Below the pieces are notes generated by a model. The model was not told the origin of the DNA, did no database searches, and saw only the letters and a program-made list of their open reading frames with translations. Source: Erpetoichthys calabaricus (Eukaryota > Chordata > Cladistia > Polypteriformes > Polypteridae). Taken from it: a stretch of DNA of 64,000 nucleotides. This document shows positions 11,600 to 22,799 of the stretch, one piece after another; position 1 is the first letter of the stretch, and each line of letters opens with the position of its first letter. The position numbers were made by a program, and so were the translations under genes. The stretch covers positions 33,303,632-33,367,631 of the forward strand of contig NC_041395.2 of NCBI RefSeq assembly GCF_900747795.2, in the 5' to 3' direction.

Positions 11600-12430
11600 A
11601 ACCAAATAACAAACTTTCAACACTCAAAAACCCAAATGAGTAAGTCTTGGAAAATTGTATGTATTAATTATGTCAATAATCAACATTAATGACTGTTGGT
11701 TTCATTTTATTCTGCACAGATGTATTCAAATAGCTAATATCTAGTATAAGGTTTCTAAAATGATGTTTTTAAATTTTGATTTTTAAAAATTGACCTGTAG
11801 TTAAATCTACCTTTAAGTATAAGCAAATCTAGAGCCTAAACAACCATTTATTTTATTATAAGAAGTTTCATTTTTAACATTCAGAATATACTTTATACTG
11901 TAAGTATTTGTATAGTTAAAACTACATTGACACATTTTTTTCCTTTTGTCACAACAGGGACAAACTCCCTCAGAGCTCTTTCCAGGTATGTGATACCATC
12001 AAAGGCCAAGAGGGGGTGCTGCTAACTGTCTTGTAATTTTCTTACTAAACAGTGCCAAGAAACTACCTAGTGAGTGCAACTGACTGTCACTTTTGGTCCC
12101 TGGGTTTAAAAAGGGCAACCACCTGGAAGTAGGCATAACTAGAGCAAGAGGCGACCTAAGATAAGGAGCTCCACGAGTATTGCTCAACAAATGAAAGAGT
12201 CTGATTAACAGTGGCTAAACCTTTTTGTTTTCTATTTTGTTTTCCCAGTCACACCATTTTGCATTTGTTTTGTTTAAAGACTGAAAATGAAAGGGGAAAG
12301 CTGGGTACTTCAGATGACCACAAAGTATTAAAAAATAAGTCCAGGTAAATGTCTTCATAAGTGAGTAAGTAGATAATCTACCAGTGGTAAGAGGGACTAC
12401 TAAGGAAGTGATTTAGAAAATGTAGAGGAA
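11600..12430. other. spacer with an unassigned G+C-richer block
   Basis: AT-rich, except for about 11950-12190, which has more G+C and contains a minus-strand stretch beginning TGTTGAGCAATACTCG. It has the look of an old repeat but I could not pair its ends. Confidence 0.3.
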
Positions 12431-12439
12431 GAAGTACTG

Positions 12440-13890
12440 CTCTGATTAAATAGGCTGAAATCAAACAAATCTTCAGGACCAGATATTATTTAATCTTGAG
12501 TTCTTACAGACATATATACACCCTTGACGCATATTTTTGGGAAGTCACTGTGCACTGGGAAAATTCCAAAGGACTGGAAATTGGCAAATATTATCCCAAT
12601 ATATAAAAAGGGTGTAATAGCAGATTCAAGCAACTCTAGACCAGTAAGTTTAATGTGCATCACAGGAAAATTAATGGAAGAAATTATTAAGGAAAAGATA
12701 ATAAAACATGTTACAAGAACTGGAGTTTTACTGAGCAGTCAACATGGGTTCACGTTTTATCAACATTCTATGAGGGAGAAACACAATGGTATGACCAAAG
12801 TGAAGAATATGATATTATTTATTTTGACTTTCAGAAAGCATTTGATAAGGTGCACATGAGAGGTTGGGGCATAAAAGTAAACGAAGTAGGAGCTCAGGGT
12901 GATGTTTGTAGATGGATGCAAAATTTGCTCAGACACAGGAAGCAGTGGGTGATGGTGTGACAGACTTTATTAGAATTGACTGATGTTAAGAGTGGTGTTC
13001 CACAGGGGTCAGTGCTAGGGCTGCTGCTATTTTTAAAATATATAAATAATTTGAATAAGAATATAAATAATAAGCTGGTTACATTTGCAGATGATACCAA
13101 GCTAGGTAGTGGATTGACAGATAATCTGAAATCCATTGAATCATTATGGGGGACTTGGACAGCATGCAGGCTTTGGCACATTTGTGGCAGATGAAATTTA
13201 ATGTAAGTAAATGTAAAAAATTACATGTAGGAAGTAAAAATGTTAGGTTTGAATACACAATGGAAGGTCTGAAAATCTAAAGTACATCTTATGAGAAGGA
13301 TTTAGGAGTCATAGTGGACTGGACACTATCAATTTTCAGAGAGTGTTCAGAAGCCATTAAGAGGGCTAACAGAATGTTAGGTTATATAGCACCTTGATGT
13401 GTACAGTACAAGTCCAACGAGGTTATGCTCAAGCTTTATAATGCACTGGTGAGGCCTCATCTGGAATACTGTGTGCTGTTTTGGTCTCCAGGCTTCAAAA
13501 AGGACATAGCAGCACTTGAAAAAGTCCAAAGAAGAGCAACTAGAGTCATTCCAGAGCTATTGAGGTTGAATTATGAAGAAGGATTAAAAGAGCTGAGGCT
13601 TTTCAGTTTTATGCAAAAGAAAATTACGAGCAGACATGATTGAAGTGTGTGTAGGGCACCAACCTGAAATCACACGGACACAGTTGGAAACTTGTTGAGG
13701 GTAAATTTCACACAGATATTAGGAAGTTTTTCTTTACACAATGAACCATAGACACTTGGAATAAGCTACCAAATAGTGTAGTACACAGTACAACTTTAGG
13801 GATTTTTACAACTAGACTTGATGTTTTCTAAGAATTAAGTGGATAGGACTGATGAGCTTTGTTGGACTGAATGGCCTGATATCGTTTAAA
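12440..13890 (+). mobile_element. old CR1/L2-like LINE, reverse transcriptase fragment
   Basis: Plus-strand RT blocks appear in order: PKDWKLANIIPIYKKG and SRPVSLMCITGKLMEEII with SSQHGFT (12524-12750), an FRKAFDKVH-like remnant near 12830, SGVPQGSVLG and TFADDTKLGSG (12976-13120), and a C-terminal LVRPHLEYCVLFWSP block (13425-13643). The blocks lie in different frames, so there are several frameshifts and stops. The endonuclease is absent. The ADDTKLG box and the whole order fit the CR1/L2 group of non-LTR elements. Confidence 0.85.
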
Positions 13891-13899
13891 TTGTTTTGC

Positions 13900-15000
13900 T
13901 GCATTTTCTCCAACACCTATTCACTATAAATGCGATGGATATTTCAACCTAAACAAATTTATCTTTACAGCCAGATTCAGCAATATTTTAAAAGGTTATA
14001 CAAAAACTGAAACTCCACCTAAAAACTTTATTTTTTATCTATTACTTACCCTGTGTTGTTTGTAGTAATAGCTAAGAAAACAAAAAATTATGCAGAATGG
14101 ACACAAAAGTCTTCAATGGGGATCAACACTGGACAAACAATAAACAATATCGAACTGTGTATATACAAATCTCACTTTACTCTTGTTGCATTATCCATGT
14201 GACAGATATCCAGTTGTATACTCACAAAGTTCCGGGCACATGTATTTTAGCCAAAATATTATTAAATAAACCACTTCCGGAAGATCCAATCATGAAGGTT
14301 TGCTGAAATGAGGATGACCTTTTTGAACTGAAGATTTGCCTACTTACCACCAATACACTATCATTTCACCACCAAAACCTCATCTCCACTTCCTCACCTC
14401 TCTTTCTCTTATTAGGTGAGCCTTTCTCCACTGACTTGAAGTTCAACTGCCCTTCAGATAGAACAGTTTTTAAAAGCCCAAGCCCATGACCATTTCTGGA
14501 AACATTTCTAGTCCTCCTGAAATTATCTCTGGATCAGAGGCTGTTTTCCAGTTGGATCAAGGATGCATGGCACACACTCCCCTATTGATTTCTGGCGTCC
14601 CTGCAATCCTTGCCTAATGTTGATTTTAAAAATCAAAACACTATGACAGTCACTTCAGTGTAGAAAGAATGTCCTTAATATCTCTTATATCTTGATTCCT
14701 GTCCTGTATTAACTGCAATCTCTTGCACCCTCCTGCAACTGCAATTCAGAGTCACAGAGGGATGGAGCAATGAAGGAACCAACCCTGAACCGAATGTCAG
14801 GCTATTTAAAATTGTATCATATTAGCTTAAACTACCTGGCGCTGCCTTATATGTTCTTATATCTAGAACATCAGCACTTGTTTCTAATGTGAAAATAAAA
14901 CAATAACATATGTAAATCAATTCAATGTTTATTTAAAAAAATATAGTGTATCATTTTCTTCTTCTATCTTAAGTACATACATATGTCATTGCAATATGGC
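13900..15000. other. spacer, nothing recognised
   Basis: No coding match, no end repeats and no tandem array were seen between the CR1-like fragment and the first Tc1 element. Confidence 0.4.
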
Positions 15001-15006
15001 TAATTA

Positions 15007-16657
15007 CAGTCATATGAAAAGTTTGGGAACCCCTCTTAATTCTTTGGATTTTTGTTTATCATTGGCTGAGCTTTTAAAGTAGCAACTTCCTTTTAATATA
15101 TGACATGCCTTATGGAAACAGTAGGATTTCAGCAGTGACATTAAGTTTATTGGATTAACAGAAAATATGCAATATGCAGCATAACAAACAGGTGCATAAA
15201 TTTGGACACCCCAAAAGAGATATTACGTTAATACTTAATTGAGCCTTCTTTTGCAAATATAACAGCCTGTAGACGCCTCCTATAGCCTTTAATGAGTGTC
15301 TGGATTCTGGATGGAGGTATTTTTGACCATTCTTCCATATAAAATCTCTCCAGTTCAGTTAAATTTGATGGCTGCTCAGCATGGACAGCCTGCTTCAAAT
15401 CATCCCATAGATTTTCGATGATATTCAAGTCAGGGGACTGTGACGGCCATTCCAGAACATTGTACTTCTCACTCTGCATGAATTCCTTTGTAGATTTTGA
15501 ACTGTGTTTTGGGTCATTGTCTTGTTGGAATATTCAACCCCTGCAGTAACTTCAACTTTGTGACTGATGCCTGAACATTATCCTGAAGTATTTGTTGATA
15601 TCGGGTTGAATTCATCCGACCCTCGACTTTAACAAGGGCCTCAGTCCCTGAACTAGCCACACAGCCCCACAGCATGATGGAACCTCCACCAAATTTGACA
15701 GTAGTTAGCAGGTGTTTTTCTTGGAATGCGGTGTTCTTCTTCCGCCATGCAAAGCACTTCTTGTTATGACCAAATAACTCAATTTTTATCTCATCAGTCC
15801 AAAGCACTTTGTTCCAAAATGAATCTGGCTTGTCTAAATGAGCATTGGCATACAACAAGTGACTCTGTTTGTGATGTGAATGCAGAAAGGGCTTCTTTCT
15901 CATCACCCTGCCATACAGATGTTCTTTGTGCAAATTGTGCTGAATTGTAGAACGATGTACAGATACACCATCTGCAGCAAGATGTTCTTGCAGGTCTTTG
16001 GAGGTGATCTGTGGGTTGTCTGTAACCATTCTCACCATCCTGCACATATGCCACTTCTGTATTTTTCTTGGCCTGCCAGACCTGCTGGGTTTAACAGCAA
16101 CTGTGCCTGTGGCCTTCCATTTCCCGATTCCATTCCTTACAGTTGAAACTGACAGTTTAAACCTCTGAGATTATTTTTTGTAGCCTTCTCCTAAACCATG
16201 ATACTGAACAAACAATCTTTGTTTTCAGATCTTTTGAGAGTTGCTTTGAGGATCCCATGCTGTCATTCTTCAGAGGAGAGTCAAAGGGAAGCACAACTTG
16301 CAATTGACCACCTTAAATACCTTTTCTCATGATTAGACACACCTGTCTGTGAAGTTCAAGGCGTAACGAGCTCATCCAACCAATTTGGTGTTGCAAGTAA
16401 TCAGTATTGACTAGTGATAGGCATTCAAATCAGCAAAATTACAAGGGGACCCAAATTTCTGCACAGCCAGTTTTTCACATTTGATTTAATTTCATACAAC
16501 AAAATACTGCTTCACTAAAAATCTTTGTTCGGTAAACACCCCAGTACTAAGATGTTCCCAGGAAATGAAAGACATACCACTGTTATCTTTTTTTGTTGAA
16601 CGTAGAGTAAATTATTATGCAGGCTGAGAGGGGTTCCCAAACTTTTTAATATGACTG
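15007..16657 (-). mobile_element. Tc1-like transposon A
   Basis: Terminal inverted repeats begin CAGTCATATGAAAAGTTTGG (left) and end in the complementary CCAAACTTTTTAATATGACTG (right). TA targets lie at 15005-15006 and 16658-16659. The length of 1651 bp is normal for Tc1 elements. It contains one transposase gene on the minus strand. Confidence 0.93.
15228..16258 (-). pseudogene. Tc1-family transposase, broken
   Basis: The start codon is at 16256-16258 (MGSSKQ...). An N-terminal paired-like helix-turn-helix DNA-binding region is followed by the GRPRK hook and the DDE catalytic domain. The catalytic text is visible: WTDEIKIELFG (first Asp), QQDNDPKH in the shifted frame (second Asp) and SPDLNIIENLW (Glu), which gives DD34E. 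The gene has one in-frame stop inside the helix-turn-helix region near 16170 and one frameshift near 15535, just before the second Asp. It therefore cannot make enzyme as it stands. The remaining frames are well kept, so inactivation is not very old. Confidence 0.92.
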
Positions 16658-17268
16658 TAATTAAAGAAATGCTTTTTGCTTGACAATGATCACATATTAC
16701 ATCCATTTTTCCAACTACAACTTTCAGATAAAATTAGTCATCGTAATTTTGATGATAATTAAATGCCTCTTATTGCTTATTGGACCACATAATTGTTTGC
16801 TTTGATTAGGCATGTTGTATATGGTCATTTTCAAGGTGGGCTTCCTGCAGTTGAATTGTTACCTTAACTCAGCATTTGATATTTGTCTTTGTTCAAGTCG
16901 AGATTCTCGATTTGAGTTGTTTATACAGCCACATTAAGGAAAGCTTACTATTTTAGGCCCAAATACAGAAAAGACACACTTTGATCAGGCTTATTTGAGC
17001 ACCACTTTAGTGTTTTTAGATATCAGTATTTTTTATTTTTTATTTTTCACTGTTTTTCACTGCCTAAGTATTCCTTTTGTTTGTGTGCTGGAGATGCAAC
17101 CCCATCTGGTCTGGAGATTTTATTTTCATTTTCATAGCTGCAGTCTAACTGTTAACTATATTAATACTAATAAACAAAAATAATTACTCAGTTTCTGGGA
17201 AGGACAAGAACTACATCCTTCTCTTGACTTTAACAAAATGTATTGATTTCACTTGATTTTTTTAATTA

Positions 17269-17307
17269 AAATTTTGTATGAGCGATATCAAGAAGTTCCT
17301 CATTGTG
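17269..17307 (-). other. V3 recombination signal, 23-bp spacer
   Basis: Minus strand: heptamer CACAATG (17301-17307), a 23-bp spacer, nonamer ACAAAATTT (17269-17277). The spacer starts AGGAACTTCTTG, as in V6 and V7. Confidence 0.9.
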
Positions 17308-17789
17308 GGTGTAGTGCAGTAATATGTGGCTGTGTCTTTAGTTTTGAGGCTGCTCATATCCAAATACAGAGCCTGTTTAGAATTGTCTCTAGAGATTGTA
17401 AATCTTCCTTTAATGCTGCTGGCATACTCTGTAGCACTGCTGTCATATTTAATGTAAGCCAGCCATTCAAGTCCTTTTCCAGGCTCTTGTCGAATCCAGT
17501 TTAAGTTATAAGCAGCAATGGTTCTTCCAGAACTGTCCTGCCCTGTACCTTGACAGATCAGTCGCAGAGACTCTCCGAGATTTTTGACTTCACTGCTTTT
17601 TTGGAACAGGACAATATCCGATTGAACACCTGAAAAACAAAAGAGAATTAGAAAGATGCCATGCAATCTAAAGCAAAAGTACAGGTTATTTGAAAACAGA
17701 TTAAAGAGCAAAGCAAAAATACAAATGAATCTTGACTTACATGACAATATGGTCATAAACATGAAAATATATAAAGTCTCCATGGCCAT
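17308..17789 (-). CDS. IGHV: immunoglobulin heavy variable segment V3
   Basis: Leader exon 17741-17789 ([16 protein letters not shown], then a split Cys codon) with donor GTAAGT. V exon 17308-17629 with acceptor TTTTTCAG. The mature part begins [18 protein letters not shown]. It has Cys in [10 protein letters not shown], Trp in [35 protein letters not shown] in FR3 and DTATYYCTT. The CDR1 region is long ([18 protein letters not shown]). The frame is open from leader to RSS. The promoter has a perfect octamer and a TATA-like motif. This looks like a usable IGHV segment for heavy-chain V(D)J joining, and V6 is its nearest relative. Confidence 0.95.
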
Positions 17790-17842
17790 TACGTGTGTGA
17801 GGAAGGAAAATGCTGAGTGTACTGTAGGAGTGAGCTGACGGA

Positions 17843-17878
17843 ATTTATATGATAAAAACTAAATCACTTTATTTGCAT
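17843..17878 (-). promoter_or_regulatory. V3 promoter: octamer and TATA-like box
   Basis: On the minus strand a perfect ATGCAAAT octamer (17871-17878) precedes TATAAAT (17843-17849) by about 21 bp. The start codon lies about 55 bp further on. V4, V6 and V7 have the same layout. Confidence 0.88.
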
Positions 17879-18662
17879 ATTGGATACCTCAGATATGAGG
17901 GGAATATTTAAGAACTGAGAATCCACACAAGAAAAGGAAAGATACTTACAAATAATAATTCCCTGTTTTTAACTTTTTTAATGAAACTAGCTAATTTAAA
18001 CATATATACTGTATATATAATTGTATTTCTTGTGGACTGTCAAAGTATTTATAAATATTAATTTGTTACACTGCTTATATACCAGAGAAAAACATCAATA
18101 ATGGATATAAATATTTAGCATATGTTGGAAGTTATTATAGTTAACGAAAACTAAAATCAAAACTGAAATAAAATTATTAACAAAACCGAAATGAAAAACT
18201 AAAACTAAATGAAACTATTAAATTAGCTGGAAAGACTAACTGAAATAAAATAATAATTTACTAAAATATTTTTAATTTTCATTTTTGAATGAATATTCTT
18301 GCCATTAGTCTTTAACCCTTGTAAGTTTAAACTCTAAAACAGAAAGTCATCCACCACGAGCCTCCCGCACATATTCATCCAGTGAACGGCGGCTGTTCAC
18401 ACAGCATTTGCGGTGACAGAGCGAGCTGAATGCGGGCGTGCAAAGCGTGTGAAATAGAAAGCGATTTACGTGCTGCCTTTCTTTGTACTTGTTTTATATC
18501 AAGATGTAATTCAAACGACTGAATCAGAATGTGATGGTCAACAAAACGTTTACCATATGGACAGAAAAATCATGAGTGAGTAACGTTTCAGCTTATTTCT
18601 CAGGTGACTGCTTTTTGTTGACAGCAATTCACCTGTCACTTCGCACAGGAGAAATCATTTTT

Positions 18663-19130
18663 ACTTTCTCATATACTAAGTATAGAGAAAGTATAGTAAT
18701 CATGAAAAAATTCAACCTCGATATTTTGATGAATCTTGACATTACAGACCTCCCAGAGTCCAAAAATACAGTTTTTTGGAATTGTGTGTGCGTGTATGTG
18801 TGTGTAAACATGATAACTCAAAAACGCATGATGGATGGATGAAATTCGGCATGTAGTTGTTACACCACAATTGTAGATCTGTATTAACTTTTGGGCCAAA
18901 TCCATCACCCAGAAGAAGTACTTTACCTGAACACATACTCGATTTTTAAAATTTTTTTTATTCAGGCAGAGTCCGATTTATTCAACTTTACTCTTATAAC
19001 AATTGTTCAATATCATATTTATTTGATTTGTTGTTGATGGTTCTTTAATGTACATAATATAAAAATATAATCATTGTCTTGTAGTTTACTCCTCAAATAT
19101 CCATCCCCATATCTGAGTATACAAGAAAGT
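18663..19130. mobile_element. MITE nested in the 18-20 kb element
   Basis: The ends are inverted: ACTTTCTCATATACT on the left and AGTATACAAGAAAGT on the right. The element is 468 bp and noncoding. No clear target duplication was seen. The family is not identified. Confidence 0.5.
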
Positions 19131-19523
19131 CGAGGGGAGACTACTGCCGGTTTTTGAAAATAAAATGGCACTGATCGAGAGACTGACAAGGTCATCATAC
19201 AAGATCAGCATATTGTTGCTAACCAATCACTTTTGCTTTAAAAACATTGTTTAACAATGAAGTGATACAAACAAAGGTAGGTAGGCGAAGAGAGTCTGCC
19301 AAGTGATGAAAAACTAAACATACTAATGGGTTTTTGTATTTATTCCTTTATCTTTTTAGTTCATATTCAAAACTTAAAATACCTGATATTGTGAAAGTAA
19401 TCCATTAGCAGAATTATATTTTGTCTCTTTTTTTTCAATGTTTTTCTCTCTCTCTCAAAATAGATAGTTGAAGTATCATATTCGTTTTGTTCTTAACTTC
19501 AGCCTTATCATACATGTTGCATA

Positions 19524-19615
19524 CCAGGGATTTTTCCTGCTTTACATCCAAACCCGCTTGGGTAGGCTTCAAGTTTCCTGCGATCCTGCTCTGGATAAAC
19601 AGGTTTAGATAATGT
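19524..19615 (+). mobile_element. SINE 3' fragment, decayed
   Basis: GGTAGGCTTCAAG...CCTGCGATCCTGCTCTGGATAA...CAGGTTTAGATAATG follows the 3' body of the SINEs at 6736 and 32727, with many changes. Confidence 0.4.
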
Positions 19616-20259
19616 ATATATTGTTCTTAATCTGAGATGCTGTCTCTGTTGTTTCATGCCTGTCCATATCCCCTATTACCTGCTCTTGCTCTGCTCATTA
19701 TGGGTTTACTGTCCTTTATGTTGGGCTATTCAAGTCTCACCACCCCTAACCTTGACACTACATGCTTGTTTTTCTTTGTTTCCCTCAATACAGCTAGGTG
19801 GGGTCTGCACACTGATTCAAGTCTAAGAACCCTGTTCTTCCTAATCCCCCATGATTTTCATGAGAAAATATTTAAAAAATTATAAAATTGTGTAAAATTG
19901 TTCATATTCAGTATCTAGTTTTGATTATGCTTGTTTTTATCAAACCAGTAAACCATCTAGTGTAGTAAGCTTCCACTAATATTAAACTCATATACAAATC
20001 TGTTAAGTGTACAGTTTTGTCTGATTGTGACACAAAATTAAACTCTATAGGAGCTCCATGCCATAATTACTAAAACTAAAACTGAAACTAATAGATATAA
20101 AATAAAATAGAAATGTCTTTGTGAAATAAAAACTAAACTAAAACTAAAAATACATGATGAAGGAAAACTAAACGAAATTTCCAAGTAAGGTCAGAAAAAA
20201 TATAGAAATAAAAACTAATATAAAAAGGCAAAACTATAATAACCTTGGTTGGAAGAATT

Positions 20260-21180
20260 GATTTTTTTTTTTTTTTTAGTAGAAACACAAGTTTTTAAAT
20301 ATACTAAATTCACGTGTCTTTATTTATTTGCTTTGGCTATGTTAAACTGCAGGAATAGTTGGGTTTAGGAGAAATGTCCACAATAGATAGATTCCTCATT
20401 ACTCTTTTTGTGTTTTTTGTGAAGAAAACATTTATTTACATTTTTATTATTATCTGTAGAATTACCTTTGTTAGCCATTCTCAGTGATATTTTTTCCATT
20501 TGACTCCAAGACTATATTCTCTACTCATGTGGCAGCTCTGCCTGTTAAAATGTACTAATGGTACATTAGACAGGACTGCAACACATACTGCAAGTGACTG
20601 AATGAGATATGTAATCAGTAGGACAATGCAGAAAGCTGAAGCAGGGGAGACACCTCAGGGGTCCACATTTTATTACAGTACATTATTGATACTTACAGTG
20701 GACATTACAATATTAGTTTAAATATAGGAGTCACAAATTTTTCTAGTGATCTTCATCATTTATTTTGTATTTTCTGAATTGAACGGCACCAACAAATGTC
20801 TTACAGGACTGACAAATTGGCCCTTTGAGCTAGTGAGCTCTTAAAAAGTCACTATTGAAATAAAGTTTAATTGACTCACCAACGTGGGATCAGTTCAGAG
20901 TGTCCAGTGAACCTAATGTGTGTGTTTTTAGAATCTGATAGAATGAGACATCCCACACATAGTGAATGTGCATGTGTTTCACAAAAAGTGGTGAAGCCAG
21001 GAATTGAGCCCAGATCCCTGGACAATGCAATACATTAACACTGACCAGATACATCTAAAACGTCTACCTTACTACAATTCTGTGTTTTTATATTTAACAG
21101 AACATGACCTACAGTATAAGCAAAAATGAAAAGCAGAAGTAAAACCAAACCTGAATAAAAAAATCAAATAACTTGCACCA
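20260..21180. other. spacer, nothing recognised
   Basis: AT-rich, with no coding match and no repeat ends. Confidence 0.4.
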
Positions 21181-21189
21181 ACTAAGTTA

Positions 21190-22794
21190 CAATGCATCCG
21201 GAAAGTATTCACAGTGCATCACTTTTTCCACATTTTGTTATGTTACAGCCTTATTCCAAAATGGATTAAATTCGTTTTTTTCCTCAGAATTCTACACCCA
21301 ACACCCCATAATGACAACGTGAAAAAAGTTTACTTGAGGTTTTTGCAAATTTATTAAAAATAAAAAAATTGAGAAAGCACATGTACATAAGTATTCACAG
21401 CCTTTGCCGTGAAGCTCGAAATTGAGCTCAGGTGCATCCTGTTTCCCCTGATCATCCTTGAGATGTTTCTGCAGCTTAATTGGAGTCCACCTGTGGTAAA
21501 TTCAGTTGATTGGACATGATTTGGAAAGGCACACACCTGTCTATATAAGGTCCCACAGTTGACAGTTCATGTCAAAGCACAAACCAAGCATGAAGTCAAA
21601 GGAATTGTCTGTAGACCTCAAAGACGGGATTGTCTCGAGGCACAAATCTGGGGAAGGTTACAGAAAAATTTGTGCTGCTTTGAAGGTCCCAATGAGCACA
21701 GTGGCCCCCATCATCCATAAGTGGAAGAAGTTTGAAACCACCAGGACTCTTCCTAGAGCTGGCCGGCCATCTAAACTGAGCGATCGGGGGAGAAGGGCCT
21801 TAGTCAGGGAGGTGACCAAGAACCCAATGGTCGTGCTGTCAGAGCTCCAGAGGTCCTCTGTGGAGAGAGGAGAACCTTCCAGAAGGACAACCATCTCTGC
21901 AGCAATCCACCAATCAGGCCTGTATGGTAGAGTGGCCAGACAGAAGCCACTCCTTAGTAAAAGGCACATGGCAGCCCACCTGGAGTTTACCAAAAGGTAC
22001 CTGAAGGACTCTCAGGCCATGAGAAAGAAAATTCTCTGGTCTGATGAGACAAAGATTGAACTCTTTGGTGTGAATGCCAGGCATCATGTTTGGAGGAAAC
22101 CTGGCACCATCCCTACAGTGAAGCATGGTGGTGGCAGCATCATGCTGTGGGGATGTTTTTCAGCGGCAGGAACTGGGAGACTAGTCAGGATAAAGGGAAA
22201 GATGACTGCAGCAATGTACAGAGACATCCTGGATGAAAACCTGCTCCAAAGCGCTCTTGACCTCAGACTGGGGCGACGGTTCATCTTTCAGCAGGACAAC
22301 GACCCTAAACACACAGCCAAGATATCAAAGGAGTGGCTTCAGGACAACTTCAGTGGCCCAGCCAGAGCCCAGACTTGAATGCGATTGAACATCTCTGGAG
22401 AGATCTTAAAATGGCTATGCACCGACGCTTCCCATTCAACCTGATGGAGCTTGAGATGTGCTGCAAAGAGGAATGGGCAAAACTGGCCAAGGATAGGTGT
22501 GCCAAGCTTGTGGCATCATATTCAAAAAGACTTGAGGCTGTAATTGCTGCCAAAGGTGCATCGACGAAGTATTGAGCAAAGGCTGTGAATACTTATGTAC
22601 ATGTGATTTCTCAGTTTTTTTTATTTTTAATAAATTTGCAAAAACCTCAAGTAAACTTTTTTCACGTTGTCATTATGGGGTGTTGTGTGTAGAATTCTGA
22701 GGAAAAAAATGAATTTAATCCATTTTGGAATAAGGCTGTAACATAACAAAAGGTGGAAAAAGTGATGCGCTGTGAATACTTTCTGGATGCACTG
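21190..22794 (+). mobile_element. Tc1-like transposon B
   Basis: The ends are CAATGCATCCGGAAAGTATT and, inverted, AATACTTTCTGGATGCACTG. TA targets lie at 21188-21189 and 22795-22796. The inverted repeats extend over about 180 bp with a second internal motif (TGTGAATACTTATGTAC), which gives the IR/DR layout. The length is 1605 bp. The ends differ from elements A and C, so this is a separate Tc1 lineage. Confidence 0.94.
21569..22575 (+). pseudogene. Tc1-family transposase with one frameshift
   Basis: Starts MSKHKPSMKSKELSVDLKDG. The helix-turn-helix region runs to about residue 110 with the GRPSK hook, followed by the DDE domain. The catalytic Asp residues are in WSDETKIELFG and QQDNDPKH, and the Glu is in SPDLNAIEHLW. 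The frame is open for 269 codons to about 22375. A frameshift near 22345 then moves WPSQSPDLN and the C-terminus (VIAAKGASTKY) to another frame, so the Glu is cut off from the rest. The coding text is otherwise very well kept, which suggests fairly recent inactivation. Confidence 0.93.
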
Positions 22795-22799
22795 TAAAC

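Larger units (their letters stand above)
16920..18110 (-). repeat. duplicated IGHV unit, copy 1 (around V3)
   Basis: The stretch from GCCACATTAAGGAAAG, through CAGAAAAGACACACTTTGATCAGG, V3 and its promoter, to ATACCAGAGAAAAACA is repeated at 52920-54100 around V6. The order and orientation are the same and only small indels separate them. It marks a segmental duplication of a whole V unit. Confidence 0.85.
18131..20248. mobile_element. unclassified DNA element with inverted ends
   Basis: The left end is GTTATTATAGTTAACG and the right end is AACTATAATAACCTTGG, which are inverted copies. Both ends lead into A-rich AACTAAAACT runs. TTGGAA flanks it at 18125-18130 and 20249-20254 and is probably the target duplication. 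The element is 2.1 kb long with no transposase frame, so it is nonautonomous. The superfamily is unknown to me. It carries a MITE (18663-19130) and a SINE fragment. Confidence 0.65.

Noticed and set aside
18629-18936. Overlapping minus-strand His/Thr-rich frames
   Set aside because: They come from TGTGTGTG-like simple sequence within a MITE.
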